Under the pieces are notes generated by a model that worked only from the letters and a program-made list of their open reading frames with translations, was not told the DNA's origin and ran no database searches. Below are positions 1 to 5,636 of a DNA stretch of 18,659 nt, in pieces (the stretch's first letter is position 1; each line of letters starts with the position of its first letter). The position numbers were made by a program, and so were the translations under genes. This DNA comes from BMS3Bbin11 sp034659075 (lineage in GTDB: Bacteria > Pseudomonadota > Gammaproteobacteria > BMS3Bbin11), in assembly GCA_034659075.1 (NCBI GenBank), contig JAYEGM010000042.1, forward strand, positions 1 to 18,659, given 5' to 3'.

Positions 1-241
1 CGGCAACGGTTGTTATTGACTGAATATGCGGTTGTGAAATAGCCGGTGCAGCAGCGATGATGTTATCGCAGAATTTTTCGAGACTGGACTCAGTCCCCTG
101 AATATGGACTTCAACCTGCCCGGTGCAATTGCGTACCCAGCCGGACAGGCCAAGCAGGTTTGCCAGGCGGTAAATGTAAGGTCGAAAACCAACACCCTGA
201 ACCTTGCCGGTAATGGTAATGTGACGTGCAGATGATTTCAT
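1..241 (-). CDS. hypF: HypF N-terminus (partial), carbamoyltransferase for [NiFe] hydrogenase cyanide ligands
   Basis: Translating the minus strand from the ATG at 241 gives about 80 residues beginning MKSSARHITITGKVQGVGFR and running open off the left edge. The GKVQGVGFRP motif followed by YRLA and GWVRN is the acylphosphatase-like domain that opens HypF. HypF makes the thiocarbamoyl group on HypE, the source of the active-site cyanide ligands. The rest of the roughly 750-residue protein (zinc fingers, YrdC-like and Kae1-like domains) lies outside the window. It is the last visible gene of the hyp operon, 39 nt after the hypD stop. There is no clear Shine-Dalgarno sequence directly before the ATG; a small hairpin lies there instead. 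Identification is firm from the motif and context; whether the full gene is intact cannot be seen. Confidence 0.9.
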   Translation of the reverse strand, partial: MKSSARHITITGKVQGVGFRPYIYRLANLLGLSGWVRNCTGQVEVHIQGTESSLEKFCDNIIAAAPAISQPHIQSITTVA

Positions 242-245
242 CTAC

Positions 246-268
246 AGTTATTGGTTCCCACAATAACT
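246..268 (-). other. Hairpin in the hypD-hypF gap, next to the hypF start
   Basis: AGTTATTG at 246-253 and CAATAACT at 261-268 form a perfect 8-bp inverted repeat with a 7-nt loop. In the minus-strand transcript it ends 4 nt before the hypF ATG, where a ribosome binding site would normally be. The loop carries a GGGA that resembles a weak Shine-Dalgarno core. No T-run follows, so it is not an intrinsic terminator. It could tune hypF translation or mark an mRNA processing point, but it may be chance; function is inferred only from position. Confidence 0.35.
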
Positions 269-280
269 CAGCATGTCACA

Positions 281-1378
281 CTATGCCGCAGATTCACGCA
301 CACCACCGGCCCACCAGATCCGGCAGGCACCTTCATCGGAAACCATACAGGGGCCAACCGGGCTGCGCGGTGTGCAGGCCTTGCCGTAAAGGCGGCATTC
401 ATTGGGATAGATCCTGCCCAGCACTACACGTGCACAATCACAACCCGGTGGCATTTGTCCTGCACGGCGACGGGCGTTGTCGGCATAACCGTGGAATCTC
501 TGTCGCGCATCATGTTGTCGAACGGTATCATTCAGGGCAAAGCCGGAAGCCGGGATGATGCCTACACCGCGCCAGTTGGCATTTACCACATCAAGCACTT
601 TTTCCATGTGCTTCTGAGCAGTCTGATTGCCTTCAGGCAGAACCAGTTCCGGGTAGCAGTTATCCAGAAAAGGTTTATTTTCTATCGTCTGGCGCAGAGT
701 GGAGTACATCGCTGCGAGCAGACTTTCTGGCGTGAAACCGGCAATGGCAGCAGGCATATGATGTTGCTCAATGACAAACTTCCATTCGTTAGCCCCCATA
801 ACAGTGGCCACATGGCCGGGGGCTACCAGGGCCTGAAAACCGGCTTCTTCTGATTCCAGCAGCATGGCGACAGCAGGCCAGGTGAGACGACCGGATAGCA
901 GTACAAAAAGGTTGTCAGGTACGCCCTCGGCCAGCATGGCGGCAACCGGTGCCGTTGTGGTTTCGAAGCCGGTGGCAAAAAAGACCACTGGTGTGTGCGG
1001 ATTATCGAGGGCTATCTGTACCGGTTCCATCGGCGTGGCAACAGGACGTATGTCGGTGCCTGCCGCTTTGGCCTGTTCGAGGGAGCGGATCTCTTTTTTA
1101 CCGACGTTGACCGGTACCCGCAACATGTCACCGAAGGCAACCAGTATGACGTCTTCATTCAGCGCGATCTGGATAGCCTCGTAGATGTCCTCTTCCGGAC
1201 AGACGCAGACCGGGCATCCGGGGCCGGGGATTAATTCAATATTTTCCGGCAGTGCGCCACGCAGGCCTGCCATGGTGATTGAGCGTTCATGGCCACCACA
1301 AACGTTCATTATGCGAATCTTTTCCGGCAGCGTCAGGGCACGAATATCATCCAGCCATTGTCGAGCGGAAGCGCTCAT
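281..1378 (-). CDS. hypD: HypD, [NiFe] hydrogenase Fe(CN)2CO assembly protein
   Basis: A 365-residue protein with the full HypD signature: CGGHE at residues 27-31, PGPGCPVC at 51-58, a GFETTTAP segment near the middle, and a cysteine-rich end (GCDC, then single Cys in NEC, KAC, GPC and GAC) that binds the [4Fe-4S] cluster. HypD with HypC is the scaffold on which the Fe(CN)2CO unit is built, using cyanide delivered by HypF/HypE. The length is typical of the family. The start ATG at 1378 overlaps the hypB stop by 4 nt (ATGA), indicating translational coupling. The usual VCVTP is VCVCP here, giving one extra Cys (Cys60) beside the conserved pair; the effect is unknown. Confidence 0.97.
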   Translation of the reverse strand: MSASARQWLDDIRALTLPEKIRIMNVCGGHERSITMAGLRGALPENIELIPGPGCPVCVCPEEDIYEAIQIALNEDVILVAFGDMLRVPVNVGKKEIRSLEQAKAAGTDIRPVATPMEPVQIALDNPHTPVVFFATGFETTTAPVAAMLAEGVPDNLFVLLSGRLTWPAVAMLLESEEAGFQALVAPGHVATVMGANEWKFVIEQHHMPAAIAGFTPESLLAAMYSTLRQTIENKPFLDNCYPELVLPEGNQTAQKHMEKVLDVVNANWRGVGIIPASGFALNDTVRQHDARQRFHGYADNARRRAGQMPPGCDCARVVLGRIYPNECRLYGKACTPRSPVGPCMVSDEGACRIWWAGGVRESAA

Positions 1379-2247
1379 GTATGTGAGTGCGACTTTGAAT
1401 GAGTATGTATATGTGTGTGATGATCGTGGCTGTGATCACTATGCAGAATAGAACCTTCCGGCTGAATAGCTGGACGCAGGGTCAGCTTCTTTTCTACGCG
1501 TTTGCGCTGCTCCCTGACTTCATTCCGCAACCAGTTCAACCAGCTTTCGATATCAATGTTGCGGCGGGCCGCCAGTTGCAACACAGGTACTTCACTGGCC
1601 AGCTGCCTGAGATATTTCTCTGCCTTTTCAGGAGAGAAATCATCAAGCACATCAAGCAGGTCAGACTTGGTCAGAAGAACCAGGTCGGCAGCACGAAACA
1701 TGACCGGGTACTTGGCCGGTTTGTCATCGCCTTCGGTGACAGAAAGCAGGGTGATGTTGCGGTGCTGTCCGAGGTCAAAACTGGCCGGACAGACGAGATT
1801 GCCAACATTCTCGATAAAAAGGATATCGATACCTTGCAGATCCATATGATGCAGCGCATCGTGAACCATGTGGGCATCCAGGTGACAGGCACTGCCGGTC
1901 GTTATCTGCAGCGCAGGAACTCCTTTGTCGCGGATGCGCCGGGCATCGTTCTCGGTTTCCAGATCGCCTTCAATCACAGCGATAGATAATTCATCTCCCA
2001 GTGCTTCGATGGTGGCTTCCAGCAAGGCCGTCTTGCCGGCACCGGGAGAGGACATCAGGTTAATCGCCAGTATAGACTGCTGGTCAAAGTGGAAACGGTT
2101 GTGTGCCGCCTGATGATCATTCTCAGTCAACAGGTTTTTCAGCACAGTAATGGCAGATTTGCCATCTCCTGTACGGGCCAGTTTACCGTCATTTGTTACC
2201 AGGTGTGCATTGCCATGAGTTACATTACAGCCGCAGGTATCGCACAT
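1375..2247 (-). CDS. hypB: HypB, nickel-binding GTPase for hydrogenase maturation, with a His-rich C-terminal tail
   Basis: A 290-residue SIMIBI-class GTPase. The N-terminus carries the high-affinity nickel motif CxxCGC (Cys2, Cys5, Cys7). The P-loop SSPGAGKT is at 66-73, the specificity motif TKSD at 193-196, and the G-domain metal site uses Cys121-His122 and Cys153. HypB works with HypA to load nickel into the large-subunit precursor. The last 22 residues contain ten histidines alternating mainly with Ser, Thr and Asp; His-rich nickel-storage segments of HypB are usually near the N-terminus, so the position here is unusual. CGGAG precedes the ATG at a good distance. Downstream it overlaps hypD by 4 nt. 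Confidence 0.97.
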   Translation of the reverse strand: MCDTCGCNVTHGNAHLVTNDGKLARTGDGKSAITVLKNLLTENDHQAAHNRFHFDQQSILAINLMSSPGAGKTALLEATIEALGDELSIAVIEGDLETENDARRIRDKGVPALQITTGSACHLDAHMVHDALHHMDLQGIDILFIENVGNLVCPASFDLGQHRNITLLSVTEGDDKPAKYPVMFRAADLVLLTKSDLLDVLDDFSPEKAEKYLRQLASEVPVLQLAARRNIDIESWLNWLRNEVREQRKRVEKKLTLRPAIQPEGSILHSDHSHDHHTHIHTHSKSHSHT

Positions 2248-2267
2248 GATGTTCTCCGTTCTATTTC

Positions 2268-2295
2268 AGTATCAAATTCTAAGTATCAAATTCTA
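2268..2295. repeat. Perfect 14-bp tandem duplication at the hypA 3' end
   Basis: AGTATCAAATTCTA occurs twice head to tail, at 2268-2281 and 2282-2295. On the minus strand the unit is TAGAATTTGATACT, so it includes the last hypA codons and creates the present TAG stop. With one copy, hypA would read on in frame for about ten more codons into the start of hypB. The duplication therefore sets the hypA stop and the gap to hypB. It is seen directly; the duplication history is inferred. Confidence 0.85.
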
Positions 2296-2623
2296 TCCTG
2301 GTCAGTATCATTTCATCGCCACTGACAAGTCCAGTATGGTAATCGCCACATTCGCCACAGAGCAGTCTGTTAGCACTGGCTTCCGACTCTACTCCACATG
2401 TCTTACATTTTACACGTATAGGCATGGGTTCTATGAAAAGTTCAGCGCCCTCCGCCACGGTGCCGGCAGCTGCTACTGGATAGGCATGTTCCAGCAATGG
2501 TATCTCTGCGCCGGATAACGGCCCGACATTAAGCCATATGGCCCTGACTGCAATCGCCCTGTTATCTCTTGCGAGGTCTTCCACCTGGTCAATCAGTGCC
2601 TGGCATATTGCCAGTTCATGCAT
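2279..2623 (-). CDS. hypA: HypA, zinc/nickel metallochaperone for hydrogenase maturation
   Basis: A 114-residue protein starting MHE, the invariant nickel-binding N-terminus of HypA (His2, Glu3). Two CxxC pairs, Cys73/Cys76 and Cys89/Cys92, form the zinc site. HypA takes nickel with HypB and docks on the immature large subunit. The length is normal for the family. The start lies inside the end of hypC (8-nt overlap, 2616-2623), typical of coupled hyp genes. The end was reshaped by a 14-bp tandem duplication that supplies the stop codon, leaving the usual C-terminus intact. Confidence 0.96.
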   Translation of the reverse strand: MHELAICQALIDQVEDLARDNRAIAVRAIWLNVGPLSGAEIPLLEHAYPVAAAGTVAEGAELFIEPMPIRVKCKTCGVESEASANRLLCGECGDYHTGLVSGDEMILTRIEFDT

Positions 2624-2846
2624 GCTCTAGCGCGAGCATCTCGTCGTAGATCTCCCACGCCGAACGGGCTTCCTGTTCCGTCATTTTCTGGATCGCGTAA
2701 CCGATATGTACCATGACAAAATCCCCTACAGCACAATCATCCTCCTGTAGCATAAACAGGTTAACGTCCCGTTCGACACCTTTTGCTTCGCAGCGGGCAA
2801 GGAAGCGGTCGATAGATTTTATTTGCATTGGAATGCCAAGGCACAT
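2616..2846 (-). CDS. hypC: HypC, hydrogenase maturation chaperone
   Basis: A 76-residue HypC/HupF family protein starting MCLGIPMQI, with Cys2, which binds the iron and contacts HypD and the large-subunit precursor. His47 in the MVHIGYA segment matches the conserved histidine of the family. It is the first gene of the hyp operon, about 30 nt from the start site predicted from the FNR site. It overlaps hypA by 8 nt. There is no paralogous hupF/hybG in the structural operon in this window, so this HypC probably serves the hydrogenase encoded on the other strand. Confidence 0.96.
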   Translation of the reverse strand: MCLGIPMQIKSIDRFLARCEAKGVERDVNLFMLQEDDCAVGDFVMVHIGYAIQKMTEQEARSAWEIYDEMLALEHA

Positions 2847-2959
2847 AGGATTGATCCGGAAATAATATTCTATTATGAGAGACTATAGCATCTGACTAAT
2901 GACAAAAATATTGATTTAAATCAAAAACCGAAGACCTGAATGGGTGCATACTGAAAAGC
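2847..2959. promoter_or_regulatory. Divergent promoter region between the hyp operon and the hydrogenase operon
   Basis: This 113-bp AT-rich gap separates two head-to-head operons. It contains the FNR-type palindrome (listed separately). On the minus strand TATAGT (2882-2887) is a good -10 element for hypC. On the plus side CATACT (2947-2952) is a weak -10 candidate only about 8 nt before the first ATG. A small inverted repeat, TAATA-TTC-TATTA (2863-2875), lies in the hypC leader; its role is unknown. No separate strong -35 element was found for either side, fitting activator-dependent promoters. Confidence 0.7.
2911..2924. promoter_or_regulatory. FNR/Anr-type binding site, perfect palindrome
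   Basis: TTGATTTAAATCAA matches the FNR consensus TTGAT-N4-ATCAA at every fixed position and is fully self-complementary. Its centre (2917.5) lies 41.5 nt from a predicted minus-strand transcription start near 2876, whose -10 is TATAGT at 2882-2887. This is the class II activator geometry. The same spacing on the plus side puts a start near 2959, next to the ATG at 2960. FNR family proteins activate under low oxygen, so the hydrogenase is predicted to be expressed anaerobically. CRP-type sites differ (TGTGA half sites), so FNR/Anr is the better reading. Confidence 0.8.
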
Positions 2960-3454
2960 ATGAAAACACTGGTACTGGCAATTGGCAATTCACTGCTCAC
3001 AGATGAAGGGGTCGGCATCCATGCGCTGCAGGCTCTGGAAAAGTTACACCCTGAACTCGAAGGTGTCACCTATATGGATGGTGGAACGCTAAGTTTTACA
3101 CTTGCCGGTGCAGTAGAAGATGCTGACAATCTCATTGTACTGGATGCTACCCAGCTGAATTCAGAACCGGGCACGGTGGACTGCCTGGTTAATGAAGAAA
3201 TGGATGCCTTCCTTGGCAGCTGCAAACGCAGTGTTCATGACATAGGTTTGCTAGACCTGCTTGATATTTCCCGCCTGACCGGTAACTTGCCAGAGCGGCG
3301 TGCGCTGGTGGCCATCCAACCGGATGTGATTGACTGGGGCGAATATCCGACAGAACGGGTGGCGGCAGCGATTCCTGTTGTGGTCGACAAGGTGCTGGCA
3401 TTGATGGAGCAATGGTCTGCAACACCCCGTACTGACGAGGGCCAGGCAGCATGA
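2960..3454 (+). CDS. hynD: [NiFe] hydrogenase maturation endopeptidase (HyaD/HupD/HynD family)
   Basis: A 164-residue M52-family protease that removes the C-terminal extension of the large subunit after nickel insertion. The start MKTLVLAIGNSLLTDEGVG is the family N-terminus; Glu16, Asp62 and His93 fall at the positions of the three nickel-sensing ligands known in E. coli HybD. DGGT follows at 41-43. Its substrate is presumably the large subunit in the same operon, which ends DPCLACAVH plus 15 residues. It heads the plus-strand operon. The ATG at 2960 is fixed by homology but has only a poor Shine-Dalgarno (GAAAAG). The end overlaps the next gene by 4 nt. The symbol follows the Thiocapsa hyn naming; hupD or hyaD would be equivalent. 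Confidence 0.93.
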   Translation: MKTLVLAIGNSLLTDEGVGIHALQALEKLHPELEGVTYMDGGTLSFTLAGAVEDADNLIVLDATQLNSEPGTVDCLVNEEMDAFLGSCKRSVHDIGLLDLLDISRLTGNLPERRALVAIQPDVIDWGEYPTERVAAAIPVVVDKVLALMEQWSATPRTDEGQAA

Positions 3455-3864
3455 ATGGAAATGCATCCTCCTGTGGACAAGCGGCTGGCTCTGATGACCT
3501 CATTACCGGCAACGTCAATCCTATTCTGAATGAAATCAGGCACGCCCTGAAAAAACTGCTGGAAGAGGGTGAATCTACAATTATTGATCTGCGTGCCCTG
3601 CCGCTGGGGCCAGGTGAAGAGCTGCAGCTTGAATCCCTGCTGGGTATCGGTGAAGTGACAGCAAACATCGATGCCATGGGGCCATCTACAGTCAACGAAA
3701 CTTTATTTGCAGGTGTCTGGCTGGTGACACATCGTAATACCGAAGATGCAATCCTGGGTAAGTTTATCGAGATTACCCGTTATCCATCCATACTTGAATC
3801 ACAGGCAGCAGACATGCGCAGTGCACTGAAAGCTCTGCCCGGTCTACTGACAGAGAACAGCTAA
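3451..3864 (+). CDS. hupH: Short HupH/HyaF-family hydrogenase expression/formation protein
   Basis: A 137-residue soluble protein resembling the C-terminal domain of HupH/HyaF. Visible landmarks are IDLRALPLGPGE (45-56), LLGIGEV (63-69), an ETLFAGVW segment (83-90) and FIEITRYPSIL (105-115). Full HupH/HyaF proteins are about 280 residues with two related halves; this one has a single copy and a short unrelated N-terminus. HupH helps produce active uptake hydrogenase, apparently during small-subunit maturation, but its precise action is not settled. The start overlaps the protease gene (ATGA), with GAGGGCCAGG upstream. The small subunit follows 15 nt later, fitting a role as its chaperone. The family assignment is good; the symbol is tentative because of the short length. 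Confidence 0.78.
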   Translation: MNGNASSCGQAAGSDDLITGNVNPILNEIRHALKKLLEEGESTIIDLRALPLGPGEELQLESLLGIGEVTANIDAMGPSTVNETLFAGVWLVTHRNTEDAILGKFIEITRYPSILESQAADMRSALKALPGLLTENS

Positions 3865-3879
3865 GGCAAGGGGACTCAA

Positions 3880-4977
3880 ATGGCTGACGACAGAACACTG
3901 GCAGATATACTCAGGTCACAGGGCATTTCACGACGCGGGTTTCTGAAATTCTGCGCGACAACTGCTTCGATGATGGCCCTGTCACCGGCAATGGTACCGA
4001 AGATTGCGGAGGCGCTGGAGAGCGCAAAACGTCCCTCGGTCATCTGGCTGTCATTCCAGGAATGTACGGGCTGTACCGAGTCGTTGACTCGCTCACATGC
4101 ACCAACGATAGAAAAACTTATTTTTGATGTTATCTCGCTCGATCATCACCATACCCTGATGGCTGCATCCGGGCACGCGGTAGATGAGGCGATGCATGAG
4201 GCGATGGAAGCTAATTATGGCAAGTATCTGCTGATTGTTGATGGCTCTATTCCGGTCGGCAATCCTGCTTATTCCGTCATTGGTGGCGTGAGTAATCTGG
4301 ACCAACTCAAAGAAGTGGCAAAGGGTGCTGCCGCCATTGTCTCGGTGGGTACCTGTTCTGCCTATGGCGGATTACCTTATGCACACCCCAATCCAACCGG
4401 CGCTGCATCGGTGTCTGACATCATCAAGGATAAACCTATTATCAATGTTCCGGGCTGTCCGCCGATTCCGGTTGTTATTACCGGTGTGCTGGCGCAGTTC
4501 CTGACTTTTGGCAAGTTGCCTGAAATGGATGAACTGGGCCGCCCGATGGCATTTTATGGTCAGAATATCCATGATCGCTGTTACCGCCGCCCATTCTATG
4601 AACGCGGGCAGTTTGCCGAGACCTTCGACGACGAAGGTGCCAGGAAAGGCTGGTGTCTGTTCAAGCTGGGCTGTAAGGGACCTGTCACTTATAACGCCTG
4701 TGCCACGACAAAATGGAATGAAGGAACCAGCTGGCCGGTAGAAGCAGGCCATGGTTGCCTGGGCTGTTCACAGCCAAATTTCTGGGACATGGGGGGCTTT
4801 TATAATGCCCTGTCTACACCCACGATTGATCTGACAAAAACAGCGGCTGTGGGGCTTGCAGCGGGGGCCGCTGTGGGGCTTGCAGCGGGGGCATTGAACC
4901 GCAGTAAAAAATCTAAAGCGGCCAGGGAACATGAAACGGTTACAGTTAAAGATCTGGAGAAAGGAGAAAAATCATGA
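3880..4977 (+). CDS. hynS: [NiFe] hydrogenase small subunit, Tat-exported and membrane-anchored (Isp-type, group 1e-like)
   Basis: A 365-residue electron-transfer subunit. The Tat signal SRRGFLKF is at 17-24. All iron-sulfur ligands are present: proximal [4Fe-4S] Cys62, Cys65, Cys159, Cys193; distal His231, Cys234, Cys259, Cys265; medial [3Fe-4S] Cys274, Cys293, Cys296, with spacing as in standard periplasmic enzymes. The two extra proximal-cluster cysteines of O2-tolerant enzymes are absent (CTGC at 62-65; Gly at the second position), so a standard O2-sensitive enzyme is expected. An Ala/Gly-rich hydrophobic stretch at 321-339 then a basic tail forms a C-terminal anchor. AAGGGG precedes the ATG. 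It overlaps isp1 by 4 nt. Neighbouring isp1/isp2 place it with the Thiocapsa HynSL and Allochromatium HydSL type. Confidence 0.96.
   Translation: MADDRTLADILRSQGISRRGFLKFCATTASMMALSPAMVPKIAEALESAKRPSVIWLSFQECTGCTESLTRSHAPTIEKLIFDVISLDHHHTLMAASGHAVDEAMHEAMEANYGKYLLIVDGSIPVGNPAYSVIGGVSNLDQLKEVAKGAAAIVSVGTCSAYGGLPYAHPNPTGAASVSDIIKDKPIINVPGCPPIPVVITGVLAQFLTFGKLPEMDELGRPMAFYGQNIHDRCYRRPFYERGQFAETFDDEGARKGWCLFKLGCKGPVTYNACATTKWNEGTSWPVEAGHGCLGCSQPNFWDMGGFYNALSTPTIDLTKTAAVGLAAGAAVGLAAGALNRSKKSKAAREHETVTVKDLEKGEKS
4846..4892 (+). repeat. 24-bp tandem duplication in the hynS membrane anchor
   Basis: A 23-nt block beginning GCTGTGGGGCTTGCAGCGGG occurs at 4846-4868 and again at 4870-4892, a 24-bp period with no mismatch in the 23-nt core. 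It encodes the octapeptide AVGLAAGA twice (residues 323-338) and makes up most of the predicted C-terminal transmembrane helix. The in-frame duplication keeps the helix length and GxxxG-like spacing. Identical DNA suggests a recent duplication or strong slippage. Confidence 0.9.
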
Positions 4978-5636
4978 ATTCTGTAGATTTCCTGCTTTGG
5001 GTAAGAGGGCCTGGACTGGCTATTGCATCTATCATCTTTGTTTTTGGCATGACGCTGAAAATGTTCGAGATATTCATGCTGGGGCGCAAGAAAAACCTGG
5101 CTGAACTTCGAGGTTCTGGTATCAAGGAAGGGTTTCGTACCATTATTACCCGCTCCAAACATGCTGATACCTACAGTACCCGGCATACTAAATTCACCTT
5201 TTATGTCGGGTGGATTTTTCATATCGGCATGTTCGTTGCCATTTTCCTGCTGGCACCGCACATCGAGTTATTTAAATCATTTCTCGGCTTCGGCTGGCCG
5301 GCATTGCCGACTCCTCTTGTTGACCTGGCGACGGTTATTGCATTGATTTCATTGCTCGCCGTGCTGTTTCACCGCATCACCAACCCGGTATTGAAATACC
5401 TGTCAGTTGGGCAGGATTACGTGGTTTGGGCGTTGACCTTCCTGCCGCTGCTAACCGGTTATATGACCTATCACCACCTGTTTTTCCCCTACACATGGTT
5501 ATTGGGTATCCATATCCTGAGTGTTTGTATCCTGTTGATCATTTTCCCTTTTACCAAGTTGACGCATGCGGTCACATTATTCTTCTCACGCTGGTATAAC
5601 GGCATGATGGGTGGCGAGAAAGGAGTACAACAATGA
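4974..5636 (+). CDS. isp1: Isp1, NarI/DsrM-like membrane cytochrome b of the hydrogenase complex
   Basis: A 220-residue integral membrane protein with about five transmembrane helices (roughly 13-33, 76-95, 115-135, 147-167, 172-193). It resembles the NarI gamma subunit and DsrM rather than the HyaC/HupZ cytochrome b of other uptake hydrogenases. His180 and His198 are 18 residues apart, as the haem ligands in NarI; His83 and His133 or a nearby histidine are candidate partners. In Thiocapsa-type enzymes, Isp1 carries electrons from the periplasmic hydrogenase into the membrane. A strong AAAGGAG precedes the start, which overlaps hynS (ATGA); the end overlaps isp2 the same way. The haem ligand assignment is inferred. 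Confidence 0.92.
   Translation: MNSVDFLLWVRGPGLAIASIIFVFGMTLKMFEIFMLGRKKNLAELRGSGIKEGFRTIITRSKHADTYSTRHTKFTFYVGWIFHIGMFVAIFLLAPHIELFKSFLGFGWPALPTPLVDLATVIALISLLAVLFHRITNPVLKYLSVGQDYVVWALTFLPLLTGYMTYHHLFFPYTWLLGIHILSVCILLIIFPFTKLTHAVTLFFSRWYNGMMGGEKGVQQ

Noticed and set aside
281..853. Long plus-strand open frames opposite hypD (for example 251-853) and similar frames opposite hypB (1399-1989)
   Set aside because: They lie antisense to strongly conserved hypD and hypB, have no family motifs and odd composition, and are shadow frames of the coding strand.
1381..1440. Alternating TG/TA/CA-rich sequence in the hypB 3' end as a microsatellite or Z-DNA element
   Set aside because: It is explained by the codons of the His-rich tail (CAT/CAC alternating with Ser, Thr and Asp codons); no regular DNA repeat unit exists beyond that.
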